Assembly (NCBI RefSeq): GCF_003726095.1
Contig: NZ_CP026031.1
Span: forward strand, 4,900,001 to 4,964,000
Source of the DNA: Niallia circulans
Lineage (GTDB): Bacteria > Bacillota > Bacilli > Bacillales > Cytobacillaceae
Length of the DNA stretch: 64,000 bases
Direction of reading: 5' to 3'
The position numbers and the translations under genes are program-made. The notes under the pieces are model-generated. The model was given only the letters and a program-made list of their open reading frames with translations, was not told where the DNA came from and did no database searches. Position 1 is the first letter of the stretch. Each line of letters starts with the position of its first letter. Of this stretch, positions 34,413 to 43,920 are shown in pieces.

Positions 34413-35464
34413 AGAAATATTTATCGCTTAGAACAGCCAATGACAAGGTTTCCTTTTTAGTGGATCGTAGAGCATTATTCCTTACATCTATATTCTTTAT
34501 CATTCTGCTAGTAGCTTTTTTCATAAGTGCAGGTATTGGAGAAGATTACATTTCTCCTTGGCAGATCATAAGCATTTTATCTGGGCAAGGTTCGGATTTT
34601 GACACTTTAATTGTCCAGTCTTTCCGAATGCCGCGAATTCTCTTAGCTATATTGGTGGGGATGAGTTTAGCAGTTGCTGGAGCTATAATACAAGCTGTTG
34701 TACGAAACCCTTTGGCTTCTCCTGATATTATTGGAATTACAGGTGGTGCCTCAGTAGCTATTGTCCTATTTTTGGCTTTATTTAGTGACATGAATCATTC
34801 ATTAACGATAAGCATTAATTGGATGCCTTTAGCAGCTTTTATCGGGGCAGCTTTCGTAGCATTTCTACTATATGTACTTGCATGGAAAAAAGGTGTTTCA
34901 CCTGTACGTCTCGTCCTAGTTGGAATTGGTTTATGGTCGTTAACAAAGGCATTGACCAACTTGTTCATGATCTTAGGGCCAATTTATCAGGCTAGTCAAG
35001 CGAATATTTGGCTTACTGGTTCTGTTAGTACTGCCGATTGGAAAAAGATTCAGATTGCTGCACCTATTATTCTTTTATTATTGATACTATCCTTTATTAT
35101 GGTAAGAACGTTAAATATTCAAGATTTCGGGGAAGAGATAGTGATTGGCTTAGGTTCTAAAGTACAGCAACAGCGTCTTTTTTTATTACTCATTAGTACA
35201 GCTTTAATTGGAACGGCTGTAGCGTTTGCAGGTGGAATTGGCTTTGTTGGACTGATGGCACCTCATATAGCTAGAAAATTAGTTGGTTCTTCTTTTGGTG
35301 CGTTATTGCCTTTATCTGCTTTAATTGGTGCAATTCTGGTCCTAATAGCAGATACAATCGGTCGAACTTTATTCCTTCCAATTGAAGTTCCTGCGGGAAT
35401 ATTTACGGCTGCTATTGGAGCGCCCTATTTCATTTTTCTTTTATATAAGCAGCGAAAAGTATAG
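34409..35464 (+). CDS. FecCD-family siderophore permease, second subunit
   Basis: A 351-residue partner of the preceding permease. The frame is open from 34259, but ATG 34409 overlaps the upstream stop and has AGGAAAG close by. FRMPRILLAILVGMSLAVAGAIIQAVVRNPLASPDIIGITGGAS and GGIGFVGLMAPHIARKLVG match the family blocks of the first subunit. This gives the usual heterodimeric channel. The ATPase gene follows 18 bases downstream. Confidence 0.92.
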   Translation: MKKYLSLRTANDKVSFLVDRRALFLTSIFFIILLVAFFISAGIGEDYISPWQIISILSGQGSDFDTLIVQSFRMPRILLAILVGMSLAVAGAIIQAVVRNPLASPDIIGITGGASVAIVLFLALFSDMNHSLTISINWMPLAAFIGAAFVAFLLYVLAWKKGVSPVRLVLVGIGLWSLTKALTNLFMILGPIYQASQANIWLTGSVSTADWKKIQIAAPIILLLLILSFIMVRTLNIQDFGEEIVIGLGSKVQQQRLFLLLISTALIGTAVAFAGGIGFVGLMAPHIARKLVGSSFGALLPLSALIGAILVLIADTIGRTLFLPIEVPAGIFTAAIGAPYFIFLLYKQRKV

Positions 35465-35482
35465 GAAGGAGAAGTTAAACAA

Positions 35483-36307
35483 ATGGTTCTTTTAGAGACA
35501 AATTCCTTGACCTTATCTTATGGAGATACAGTCATTATAGATGATTTATATATGAAGATTCCTAAAGGAGAAATCACTGTGTTTATTGGCAGTAATGGCT
35601 GTGGAAAGTCAACACTGTTACGTTCATTAGCTCGTTTATTAAAACCGCAATCTGGATCGATTTTAATTGAAGCACAAAAAATTTCTGAGCTCTCCACCAA
35701 AGAAATCGCCAAACAATTAGCAATTCTTCCGCAAGGCCCTGTTGCTCCAGAAGGGTTAACGGTTTTGCAATTAGTAAAACAAGGACGTTATCCATATCAA
35801 AAATGGTACAGACAATGGTCGGAGGAAGATGAACAAATCGTTCATAACGCTCTTGAGGCGACTGGTATGTCTGCACTGAGCGACCGTCTAGTGGATTCGT
35901 TATCTGGAGGACAAAGACAACGTGCCTGGGTTGCAATGACCCTTGCACAAAATACCAATATTATCTTGCTGGATGAACCGACAACCTATCTAGATATGAC
36001 CCACCAAATCGAGGTACTAGACTTATTATTCGAATTAAATGAAAAAGAAAATCGTACGATTGTAATGGTTCTTCATGACTTAAATCTAGCCTGCCGCTAT
36101 GCCAATAATCTAATTGCAATTAAGGATAGATCTGTTTATGTGCAGGGAAAACCGGAAGAAGTAATTACAGCGAAAATGGTTAAAGACGTTTTTAACTTAG
36201 AATGTGAAGTGACTGTAGATCCTCTCTTTGGGACGCCATTATGTATCCCTCATGGCAAAGGTCGCAATATTAAAAAAATGCATAGGGAGGCGCTTATTAA
36301 TAGCTGA
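35483..36307 (+). CDS. Siderophore importer ATP-binding protein (FecE/YusV type)
   Basis: A 274-residue ATPase. It has Walker A IGSNGCGKSTLLRSLARLL near residue 36, signature LSGGQRQRAWVAMTLAQ near 139, Walker B NIILLDEPTTYLDM near 160 and the H-loop VMVLHDLNLACRYA. The QLVKQGRYPYQKWYRQWSEED segment is typical of ferric-siderophore importers. ATG 35483 follows GGAAGGAGAAG. It completes a full importer, with two permeases, one ATPase and the divergent binding protein. Confidence 0.94.
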   Translation: MVLLETNSLTLSYGDTVIIDDLYMKIPKGEITVFIGSNGCGKSTLLRSLARLLKPQSGSILIEAQKISELSTKEIAKQLAILPQGPVAPEGLTVLQLVKQGRYPYQKWYRQWSEEDEQIVHNALEATGMSALSDRLVDSLSGGQRQRAWVAMTLAQNTNIILLDEPTTYLDMTHQIEVLDLLFELNEKENRTIVMVLHDLNLACRYANNLIAIKDRSVYVQGKPEEVITAKMVKDVFNLECEVTVDPLFGTPLCIPHGKGRNIKKMHREALINS

Positions 36308-36370
36308 TTTGTCCGAAATTGCTAAAACGCGTTTAGGGTAGCTATGAAAGTTAATCGCAATTTAGTCGAG

Positions 36371-36414
36371 ATTATCCTCGGATGTTTGGTCTTCCACCAA
36401 GGGAGGATTTTAAT
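36371..36414 (+). terminator. First hairpin after the siderophore operon
   Basis: ATTATCCTC (36371-36379) faces GGAGGATTTTAAT (from 36402), and an inner pair TTTGGT/ACCAA extends it. It ends in a modest T stretch. Confidence 0.5.
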
Positions 36415-36524
36415 TGATTCAGAGAAAAATCAGACAAAAGATAATCAGTGCTACTCTATGCTTTTGCTTTTTTCATACAAAGTATCTGAAAGAAATAGGA
36501 GAGGAGATTTATCACTAAGGAGAA

Positions 36525-36552
36525 GGGGCAATGGAGAAGTATTGCCTTTTTA
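36525..36552 (+). terminator. Second terminator between siderophore operon and GH105 gene
   Basis: GGCAAT (36527-36532) pairs with ATTGCC (36541-36546), with TTTTT next. A larger hairpin, GAAGGGGC/GCCCCTTC (36522-36574), encloses it and can serve the convergent GH105 gene. Confidence 0.65.
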
Positions 36553-36598
36553 CGCGAAAAAAAAATCGCCCCTTCATTTTATCTTGTCGCTTACTGAC

Positions 36599-37714
36599 CT
36601 AAAGCTGGTTCATTTCGACACACATCAGAATAAAGGCGCCAGCGCCATGTAAATCGTTTTCGCTAGTAGGACGGGCAATATAGTGGTGGTAATCCCCAAT
36701 ACCTGTACCAATGCAGATATTACCAATGATTAGATTTCCATTTGTATCATATTTTAATGTATCAATCACACCTTGATAGCCTTTCTGAGCAAATGGCAAA
36801 TACTTGTCTTCTAGATAGCCTAAACGGACTGCTTTAGCGATGGCATGAACAAACAAAGAGGAGCAAGAGTTTTCCAGCCAGTTGTCGGATAAATGTCCTT
36901 TATCAATTACTTGATACCATAAACCACTTTTCGAATCTTGGTATTTCGTTAAAGCAATTAACAGGTCTTGAAGCATACTTGTCAATGCCTTTTTATCTTT
37001 GTGGTCTTCAGGAAGGTAATCTAATATTTCCAAGAGAGCTACAGGAACCCAGCCAATTGCTCTGCCCCAAAATTCTGGAGCGGCTCCAGTAATGGGATCT
37101 GCCCATTCGGCAGCTTTGGTTTCATCCCAGCCATGATATAACAAGCCAGTTTCTGGATCCTTCGTATGTTTCTCCAGTAATAGTGCTTGGTGTGTGATCA
37201 TGTCAGCGTATTCTGTTTCTCCGAAGGTTTTTGCAAACTGGACGGCAATAGGGCCTCCCATATACAATCCGTCCAGCCACATTTGATTTGGATAATGTTC
37301 CTTATGCCAGAAACCGCCAGAGGGATTGCACTTTAAGGTCTTTAATAAGGGAACAATATGATAAAGTGCTTTTTTGTATCGTTCATCGCCTGTTTGTTCA
37401 TAAAGATTGAAAAGAAGCACACCTGGCTGCATATCATCCAGTTCATCTGTTTTTAATTTGGTGACGCTTCCATCTTCGAGAACATGGCTGTCGACCCATT
37501 TCTTAATATAAGAAAAATACTTATCTTTTTTCGTCTCTTTCCAGCATTTCTCCATCCCAGATAAAAAGACTCCTTGATGATAATGAAATCGTTCTGGCGG
37601 AAGTTGTTCAGGTTCAAATTTAGTCATTATTGTTTCGCAAGCCTTCTCCGCCCATTGAATAGGAGTTAAAGTTTCATTTGCCTTCACATAAGTACTAGAT
37701 TCAGAGAATGTCAT
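36599..37714 (-). CDS. Unsaturated rhamnogalacturonyl hydrolase, GH105 (YteR/YesR type)
   Basis: A 371-residue cytoplasmic (alpha/alpha)6-barrel enzyme that removes the unsaturated galacturonyl residue from rhamnogalacturonan fragments made by lyases. The family block is QMWLDGLYMGGP, with the catalytic Asp equivalent at residue 148. PEFWGRAIGWVPVALLE and WLENSCSSLFVHAIAKA then form the substrate cleft. There is no signal peptide. The reverse-strand start ATG 37714 has AAGGAGGAATATC upstream. It is divergent from an AraC regulator and belongs to the pectin island that follows. Confidence 0.93.
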   Translation of the reverse strand: MTFSESSTYVKANETLTPIQWAEKACETIMTKFEPEQLPPERFHYHQGVFLSGMEKCWKETKKDKYFSYIKKWVDSHVLEDGSVTKLKTDELDDMQPGVLLFNLYEQTGDERYKKALYHIVPLLKTLKCNPSGGFWHKEHYPNQMWLDGLYMGGPIAVQFAKTFGETEYADMITHQALLLEKHTKDPETGLLYHGWDETKAAEWADPITGAAPEFWGRAIGWVPVALLEILDYLPEDHKDKKALTSMLQDLLIALTKYQDSKSGLWYQVIDKGHLSDNWLENSCSSLFVHAIAKAVRLGYLEDKYLPFAQKGYQGVIDTLKYDTNGNLIIGNICIGTGIGDYHHYIARPTSENDLHGAGAFILMCVEMNQL

Positions 37715-37819
37715 CCAGATATTCCTCCTTCTTAAATATAAGACTAGGGTAGCACAGAAATATGTACTTTTTTTGCGAAAAAGTCTAAAAACTTCTTATA
37801 TCTTGCAATTTTAAGTGCG

Positions 37820-37825
37820 TATAAT
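37820..37825 (+). promoter_or_regulatory. -10 element of the first AraC gene
   Basis: A perfect TATAAT lies at 37820-37825, with no clear -35. It implies transcription from about 37832 and so rules out the upstream GTG at 37815 as start codon of the regulator. Confidence 0.5.
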
Positions 37826-37859
37826 AAAGAGGGGCAATGGGGAAAGGGAGGGGAATAAA

Positions 37860-38699
37860 CTGAGAGATATTTTATTTCATAATGCGGAGGAAACATTCAT
37901 AGTGTCTCAGCGAAAAGCATTGAGCCATCATATGCCAACTAATCATTTCCATAGTACATTTGAAATCTACTATTTAATCTCTGGCAAACGGGAATTTTTT
38001 ATTAAGGATCGAACCTTAGTAATTCATCAAGGAGATATTGTCATTATTTCTCCTAACATCCTCCATCGGACAACAAATACTGAAAAGCCAAAACATGAGC
38101 GATTTATAGTTAATATTCATGAAAAACATCTCGCGCAAATAAGTCCTTCTTATCTAGATATTTATCAACCATTGTTTGAGAATGATTACCTTATTATTAG
38201 TTGTCCGCTGAATGAGTTACTTACTATAGATAGTCTTACGCAAAAGGTTATTGAGGAGATTGAAGAGCAAAGACCAGGCTGTGAAATTTATGCTCAAACA
38301 TTGATCCTGCAGATGCTCATTATTTGCTGCCGGCATATTAAGCAACACAACATGCAGCCAATAGAATCGCCGAGCCTGATGCACGAAAGAATCTCGGAGG
38401 TTGTACGCTATCTCAACAGCCATTATATGAACAAGCTGTCGCTCCAATCAGTGGCAGAGAAATTCTATATTAGTCCATACTACTTAAGTCGTTTTTTTAA
38501 AGAGGCAACTGGGTTTACCTTTGTAGAGTACTTGAACAGTGTGCGGATTAAAGAGGCAAAGAAGCTATTGGAGAATTCCTCTATGAAAGTAAATTTGATT
38601 TCCAAGAAAGTTGGCTTTGGAAGTGTTACCCATTTTGGCAGAGTATTTAAGGAAGTGACCGGATATGTTCCATTACACTATAGAAAAATGAAGAGATAG
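37860..38699 (+). CDS. AraC-family regulator with N-terminal cupin
   Basis: About 279 residues. The frame opens at GTG 37815, but a TATAAT sits inside that stretch and the ribosome site AGGGAGGGG ends at 37853, so the likely start is the rare CTG at 37860. Residues 1-100 form the sugar-sensing cupin (HFHSTFEIYYLISGKREFFI, HQGDIVIISPNILHR). The last 100 form two HTHs (KLSLQSVAEKFYISPYYLSRFFKEATG and LISKKVGFGSVTHFGRVFKEVTGYVPLHYR). It likely activates the neighbouring rhamnogalacturonan genes on sensing a breakdown product. Confidence 0.88.
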   Translation: MRDILFHNAEETFIVSQRKALSHHMPTNHFHSTFEIYYLISGKREFFIKDRTLVIHQGDIVIISPNILHRTTNTEKPKHERFIVNIHEKHLAQISPSYLDIYQPLFENDYLIISCPLNELLTIDSLTQKVIEEIEEQRPGCEIYAQTLILQMLIICCRHIKQHNMQPIESPSLMHERISEVVRYLNSHYMNKLSLQSVAEKFYISPYYLSRFFKEATGFTFVEYLNSVRIKEAKKLLENSSMKVNLISKKVGFGSVTHFGRVFKEVTGYVPLHYRKMKR

Positions 38700-38769
38700 G
38701 AAAGGTGATGATTGAATTGTCAGAAAGAATATTTACAAGACTGGAGTATTCTGCTAAACTAAACGAGAA

Positions 38770-38807
38770 TTGTTAACGTTAACATTTTGATGATGATTTG
38801 TATATAA
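38770..38807 (+). promoter_or_regulatory. Palindromic operator and promoter before the acetylesterase gene
   Basis: TGTTAACGTTAACA (38770-38783) is a perfect 14-bp palindrome. Its right end doubles as a -35 (TTAACA 38778-38783), followed by 18 bases and TATAAA (38802-38807). A repressor bound there would block transcription; LacI-family sites have this form, but no LacI gene is in the window. Confidence 0.6.
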
Positions 38808-38838
38808 AGAATAAGACTATCTGTACTTTTGGAAGAAA

Positions 38839-38854
38839 ATGAAAGCGTAAACAT
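38839..38854 (+). promoter_or_regulatory. CcpA cre site before the acetylesterase gene
   Basis: ATGAAAGCGTAAACAT fits the Bacillus cre consensus WTGNNARCGNWWWCAW at every position. It lies 32 bases downstream of the proposed -10 and 37 bases before the ATG, suited to catabolite repression of the pectin genes. Confidence 0.82.
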
Positions 38855-38890
38855 TACTTATCCATACCAACGAAGGATGGGAGACTTTTT

Positions 38891-39562
38891 ATGAGGGCAA
38901 AACAGATTAGAATTTTTCTTGCGTCAGATTCAACTGTTCAGAAATATGAGGAGGAGAAATATCAAGGCGGCTGGGGAGAGTTCCTGCAAGATTATTTCAC
39001 AAAGGATGTGCAAATAATGAATCATGCAATCGGAGGAAGAAGCTCGAAAACCTTTGTCGAGGAAGGTAGATTAAAAAGAATAACAGAGGAAATGGGTGCA
39101 GATGACTATTTATTGATCCAGATGGGTCATAATGATTCTACCAAAAGCAGGCCAGAGCGCTATACAAATCCTTTTACCACTTATAAGGAATATTTAAAGC
39201 TTTATATTAAAAGTGCGAGAATGTGCCAGGCTGAACCAGTATTAATAACTCCAGTTGCTCGATTACATCAGGAAAATGGGGAATTTATCAATGATTTCCC
39301 TGATTACTGCCAAGCAATGAAGGAAGTAGCTCAGGAAGAGAATGTTCCCTTACTGGATTTAATGGAAAGAAGCCTAAGCTTATTTGCAAAAATGGGCTAT
39401 GCTGAAGTCGTTTCTTTTTTCATGGTATCGGTAAATAATACAGATCATACTCATTTTACAAAAAAAGGGGCGAATAGAATGGCAAAATTGGTTGCAGAGC
39501 AAATAAAAGAACAGATTTCTCGACTTTCCCCATATATATTAGTAGACACATACAAAGGATAA
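38891..39562 (+). CDS. Rhamnogalacturonan acetylesterase, SGNH family (YesT/RhgT type)
   Basis: A 223-residue enzyme without signal peptide that removes acetyl groups from rhamnogalacturonan fragments. SGNH blocks are LASDSTVQKY with nucleophile S14, NHAIGGRSSKTF (block II Gly), LIQMGHNDSTK (block III Asn) and NNTDHTHFTKKGANRMA (catalytic Asp and His). ATG 38891 follows GGATGGGAGAC. A perfect cre site and a palindromic operator lie upstream. It stands first in the forward-strand pectin genes after the AraC regulator. Confidence 0.92.
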   Translation: MRAKQIRIFLASDSTVQKYEEEKYQGGWGEFLQDYFTKDVQIMNHAIGGRSSKTFVEEGRLKRITEEMGADDYLLIQMGHNDSTKSRPERYTNPFTTYKEYLKLYIKSARMCQAEPVLITPVARLHQENGEFINDFPDYCQAMKEVAQEENVPLLDLMERSLSLFAKMGYAEVVSFFMVSVNNTDHTHFTKKGANRMAKLVAEQIKEQISRLSPYILVDTYKG

Positions 39563-39716
39563 AATACTGCTATTCATGCTGTATTCCTATAAAACATCTA
39601 TTCTAGTAAAAGAGTCGATGTTTTTGAATCCTCGCTATCGATACAACTTTTTAGAAAATATGTAAAACAATAGAACTGAAATCCATGGTGATACGCAATA
39701 TATTGGGGTGGTCTTA

Positions 39717-42041
39717 ATGGAATGGAATAGTTTCTTGAAACGTTTTCGCTGGAATGGAAACTTCCATCGAAATAGTTTTATTCTGATTTTGCTTATTACG
39801 AGTATTCCAGGTTTGATAACTGGTATCTTCATCTACTGGTTTGCCGTAGGCAAAGTAGAAGATGAGATTATGTTATCAAACGCTAATCAAATTGTTCAAA
39901 GAGCAAATAATATGAATGAACAATTTCGATACATAGAGGAATATGCAACCCATTGGGCATTTGAGCCGCGCTTTGGTGATTCCTTAAAAGATATCGACTT
40001 TGTAAAACAATTTACAGAGACTAATGATATAACTAAAACCTTATTATTATTGCAGGGGAGTCATAATTTAATTAGTAATGCAGTGCTTTATTTAGATTTT
40101 GATAAACCAATATTATTTGAGCCCTCCTACAATCCCTTGGATGAAAAAAAGAGTGATTTTTATCGTGGCTTACAATCTAAAGAAGCGGGGCTTCATTGGA
40201 TAGAGTACGATGATAATAAAAATGACGATAATAAAAATTTAGCTTTTGTTAGTGAACTTCCCATCACTAGTAAGCAGCCGTTCGGATCCATTATTGTGAC
40301 TATCGATCAGATGAAACTGCTTGAATTATTAAGGACACTGACTCCATATGATAATGGAGCAACGTTTCTATTAAATGAAGATAATAAAGTTATGCTTTCT
40401 TCCAATAGTACGAATCAGTCTAATTTTATTGATGCCCTAAGAAAAGAATTAGAGAAGCATAAGGAGAGGAATGGTTCTTTTCCATTTGAATACAACAAGA
40501 TTATGTATTCTGTTTCTTTTGGTGATTTTGCACGTATGAATACAAATTGGAAGTATGTTTCTGCAGCACCAATGTCCTCTATAACAGCACCAATCGTTTT
40601 TATTTCAAGAATAATCCTAATTATAAGTGGTTCGGCCCTTATTCTCGCATTTATATTGTCCTGGTTTACTTCCATTAGAATTTATTCTCCTATTAGAAAA
40701 CTTTTACAAAATTTAGCTGGTGACGAAACAAAGACTTTTAAACAATACGGCAAAGATGAATTCTCTATTATCGAGCATCGTTGGAAGGAGATGTCTCATA
40801 AAAGTAATCTAATGCAAGATACACTTTTGAAACAATTAATAGAGCTGAAGAATAGTTTTATATATAAATTAATACAAGGATACTCCTTCCATTATCATGA
40901 GGAAGACTTACGCCGAAAAATGGAGACATATGGCTGGGATTTGCAAGAGCAGTCTTTTATTGCTCTTGATCTTCAATTAACAGGAATGGCCGATTTAAAA
41001 GAAAGCTTTTCAGATAAAGATGAAGAGTTAATTACCTTTATGACGATTAATATCATGGAAGAGCTCGGGCAGGCAGCTTTTAAACAATTTAATGTCATAA
41101 AATTTTCTGATTTATCTGCAGGAATGCTCGTTATTTTCCCCAGTGATTCCTCCATCAAAAAAGAGTTATATAGCTTTGCGAAAAATGTAACGGATGCTGT
41201 TAATAAAATATTGAATTTACAAGTAACACTAACCATAAGTCATACAACAAATAGTGTGAAGGAAATTCCCTACATATTTGAAGAAGTGCGGACAGGAAAA
41301 CGATTTAGAACGTTTGAAAACATTAATCAAATGATTGATTTACAGGAGCATAAAAATAGTGCTTGTGAGGCAGATTTTCACTATCCTTTTGCTACGGAAA
41401 AGGAAATACTGAAAGCTATTCGCATGGGACACAAAGAGGATATAGAAAAATTAATCAATAAATTTACGCAAGACTTAACAAAAAAAGAGATAAGCGAAAT
41501 TTACATCCAACAAGCTGTTCTGCAATTATTTAGCAGTATTCAGCATGAGATATTGCATTCAGGGATTCATCCGAATGACTTGTATGAAGGGAGAAATATG
41601 TTCCGGGAGCTCTCACAAATGCGGGATCTTATCCGCATTAATACTTGGTTAATAAAGGATGCAATCACCCCATATATAGAGAGATTAGAAGGCAGAAAGA
41701 ACTTAGAACTTAAAAGAATAGTCGAACAAGTAGTGAGCAAATTGGAAGAAAACTATATGAATGATATTTCTTTAGAAAGCTGCTCTGACGAAGTAGGAAC
41801 AAATCCATATTCTCTTAGTAAAGCATTTAAGCAAATTGTTGGGATTAATTTTATTGATTACCTCACTCAATTACGAATGGAAAAGGCGAAAGAGCTGCTT
41901 ATCCATTCTGATATGAAAATAAATGACATCGCTGAAAATGTAGGGTACAGGCATAGTTATTTTAATCGTATCTTTAAAAAACAAATGGGGGTGCCACCTA
42001 GCCAATTTCGCAAACGGAATCAAGAATCTGCTTCTCTATAA
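39717..42041 (+). CDS. Membrane-bound AraC-family regulator (YesS type)
   Basis: A 774-residue protein. A GTG at 39708 is in frame, but ATG 39717 fits the GGGGTGG site. Residues about 20-45 and 300-325 are transmembrane and enclose an extracellular sensor domain. A linker of about 300 residues follows, and the last 100 residues hold two HTHs (NDISLESCSDEVGTNPYSLSKAFKQIVG and KINDIAENVGYRHSYFNRIFKKQMGVPPSQF). This layout matches YesS, the activator of rhamnogalacturonan use in B. subtilis. It lies just before the Lpl-type ABC transporter genes, its likely targets. Confidence 0.9.
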   Translation: MEWNSFLKRFRWNGNFHRNSFILILLITSIPGLITGIFIYWFAVGKVEDEIMLSNANQIVQRANNMNEQFRYIEEYATHWAFEPRFGDSLKDIDFVKQFTETNDITKTLLLLQGSHNLISNAVLYLDFDKPILFEPSYNPLDEKKSDFYRGLQSKEAGLHWIEYDDNKNDDNKNLAFVSELPITSKQPFGSIIVTIDQMKLLELLRTLTPYDNGATFLLNEDNKVMLSSNSTNQSNFIDALRKELEKHKERNGSFPFEYNKIMYSVSFGDFARMNTNWKYVSAAPMSSITAPIVFISRIILIISGSALILAFILSWFTSIRIYSPIRKLLQNLAGDETKTFKQYGKDEFSIIEHRWKEMSHKSNLMQDTLLKQLIELKNSFIYKLIQGYSFHYHEEDLRRKMETYGWDLQEQSFIALDLQLTGMADLKESFSDKDEELITFMTINIMEELGQAAFKQFNVIKFSDLSAGMLVIFPSDSSIKKELYSFAKNVTDAVNKILNLQVTLTISHTTNSVKEIPYIFEEVRTGKRFRTFENINQMIDLQEHKNSACEADFHYPFATEKEILKAIRMGHKEDIEKLINKFTQDLTKKEISEIYIQQAVLQLFSSIQHEILHSGIHPNDLYEGRNMFRELSQMRDLIRINTWLIKDAITPYIERLEGRKNLELKRIVEQVVSKLEENYMNDISLESCSDEVGTNPYSLSKAFKQIVGINFIDYLTQLRMEKAKELLIHSDMKINDIAENVGYRHSYFNRIFKKQMGVPPSQFRKRNQESASL

Positions 42042-42083
42042 GGGAATGAAGAGTTGAAAAAAAGCAAAAAAGGCTAGTTTGCC

Positions 42084-42127
42084 AGAGCTGAACCTATTCA
42101 AGTTTATGGTTCAGCTCTATTTTATTG
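42084..42127 (+). terminator. Terminator after the YesS-type gene
   Basis: AGAGCTGAACC (42084-42094) pairs perfectly with GGTTCAGCTCT (42109-42119), followed by ATTTTATTG. Confidence 0.82.
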
Positions 42128-42397
42128 ATTTTAACGGTGCAAAGAATGATATACGATAATACTTTTTTGTAATGAGTTTAAAAGGAGAATGGCAAGGAAG
42201 TGTTAAACGAGCAAAAAAGTGACTATAGGGAACTAAAACATTGATTTAACAAGTTTTTTTACAGACAAAAAATGATAATTGTTAGAAAAATGAAAGCGGT
42301 TTATTTTTAAAATATAGCCCAACGCAATGATTGGAAAGTTCCTAGAAGTTGAGGCAATGCTAGGTAGAAACTAATTTAATTATCGGGGGGATCCTAA
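42128..42397. promoter_or_regulatory. Leader of the ABC transporter operon with a partial cre site
   Basis: ATGAAAGCGGTTTATT (42290-42305) matches the cre left half but deviates in the last bases (TATT for WCAW). The region also carries the ribosome site GGGGGGAT before 42398. No convincing -35/-10 pair could be chosen. Confidence 0.4.
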
Positions 42398-43909
42398 ATG
42401 AAAAAAAGTAAGAGTATTGGTAAAAAAGTAGCAATACCTGTATTATCAGCTATTATGCTTTCTTCCCTAGTAGCATGCAGCAATTCGGAAGAGTCATCTG
42501 CCAAAAGTAATGGGAAATCAACTATTACTATTATGACAACTGCTTATACAACTACACCTCCATCAGATGACAGTCCGGCCCTAAAGGCGCTGGAAAAGTA
42601 TACGGAAATGGATATTAATGCAGAATTCGTACCTAATTCCGTTTATACAGATAAGTTAAATGTCACCTTAGCTTCAGGTAAACTGCCTATGATCATAATG
42701 ATTCCAGGTAAAATTCCAAGCTTTGTAAGCGCTGTGCGAAATGATGCCTTTTGGGATCTTACCCCATATTTAAAGGAATACCCAAATTTGAGTCAAGCAA
42801 ATGAAATTACCTTACAGAATAGCGCTATTGATGGGAAAATATATGGGATTTATCGATCAAGACCTTTAGGAAGAAATGGAGTCTTTTTCCGCAAAGATTG
42901 GTTGGATAATTTAGGATTAAGTGAACCGAAAACAATTGATGATTTATATAACGTCTTAAAGGCGTTCACAACAGATGATCCAGATGGGAACGGAAAAGAT
43001 GATACTTACGGTATGACGATTTCGAAATGGTTTGGACCGTTTGATATTATGCAAACATGGTTTGGCGTACCAAATAAATGGAGTATCGAAGAGGATGGTA
43101 CACTGCAGCCAGACTTCATGTCACCGGAATATATGGATGCCTTGAAATTCTTTAAACAATTGTATGACGAAGGATTAATTAATGAGGATTTTGCAGTAAT
43201 GGATACAGCAAAGTGGAATGAACCGTTTCAAAATGGAAAGTCAGGAGTTCAGATAAGTACATTGGATGATGCCCATCGCAATCAAGAAGCAATGGAAAAG
43301 ATCGATCCAAAGTTCAAAGATGTAGTAGATGTTATAGGTGCTGTTTCCGGACCAAAAGGACTGTTTAATCTTCCTACTTCAGGATATAACGGAATACTAG
43401 CCATTCCTAAATCCAGTGTAAAAACAGAGGAGGAGCTTAAAAAGATATTATCTTTCTTAGACAAAGTAAATAACGAACCAGCGCAAACAATAGCTTATGC
43501 TGGAGTTGAGGGGCGTCATTATGAAATAAAGGATGGGGAGTTTATTCCTCTTGTAACAGCTCAAGATCCGGAATCTACTGAATATACCGATCTTAACCAG
43601 TTTATCCCAGGTATTCCTGGTGAAAACTTCAAGCATCCAGAATTTACAGCGCTTCGATTAAAAGAAAACGAACTAATGAAAAAGAATGAAGAGATTGTTG
43701 TTGCCAATCCTGCCGAATCCTTACTATCAACAGTGTATGCACAAAAAGGGCAGCAGTTAGACAACATTATCAATGACGCTCGAATTAAATACATTGTCGG
43801 CCAAATTGATGATAAAGGCATTGAAGATGCGATTAAATTATGGCGCAGCTCCGGCGGAGACGACTATATTGAAGAAATAAATAAATTATATAAAGAAAGC
43901 CAGAAGTAA
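42398..43909 (+). CDS. LplA-type sugar-binding lipoprotein of an ABC importer
   Basis: A 503-residue lipoprotein; the signal ends SLVAC (C27), followed by a Ser/Glu-rich linker. The text STITIMTTAYTTTPPSDDSPALKALEKYTEMDINAEFVPNS and VFFRKDWLDNLGLSEPKTIDDLYNVLKAFTTDDPDGNGKDDTYG is typical of the large LplA/YtcQ-type binding proteins. The DPDGNGKDDTYG stretch is a calcium-binding loop. It binds oligosaccharides released from rhamnogalacturonan and hands them to the two permeases encoded next. No ATPase gene is present; such systems share MsmX. Confidence 0.92.
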   Translation: MKKSKSIGKKVAIPVLSAIMLSSLVACSNSEESSAKSNGKSTITIMTTAYTTTPPSDDSPALKALEKYTEMDINAEFVPNSVYTDKLNVTLASGKLPMIIMIPGKIPSFVSAVRNDAFWDLTPYLKEYPNLSQANEITLQNSAIDGKIYGIYRSRPLGRNGVFFRKDWLDNLGLSEPKTIDDLYNVLKAFTTDDPDGNGKDDTYGMTISKWFGPFDIMQTWFGVPNKWSIEEDGTLQPDFMSPEYMDALKFFKQLYDEGLINEDFAVMDTAKWNEPFQNGKSGVQISTLDDAHRNQEAMEKIDPKFKDVVDVIGAVSGPKGLFNLPTSGYNGILAIPKSSVKTEEELKKILSFLDKVNNEPAQTIAYAGVEGRHYEIKDGEFIPLVTAQDPESTEYTDLNQFIPGIPGENFKHPEFTALRLKENELMKKNEEIVVANPAESLLSTVYAQKGQQLDNIINDARIKYIVGQIDDKGIEDAIKLWRSSGGDDYIEEINKLYKESQK

Positions 43910-43920
43910 CCAGCAAGTTA

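Noticed and set aside
36344..36652. A 102-codon forward frame after the siderophore ATPase.
   Set aside because: It covers two terminator hairpins and runs into the GH105 gene on the other strand; the text is not protein-like.
38708..38776. A 22-codon frame with AAAGGTG upstream, after the first AraC gene.
   Set aside because: Too short and unlike any known peptide; it ends within the palindromic operator.
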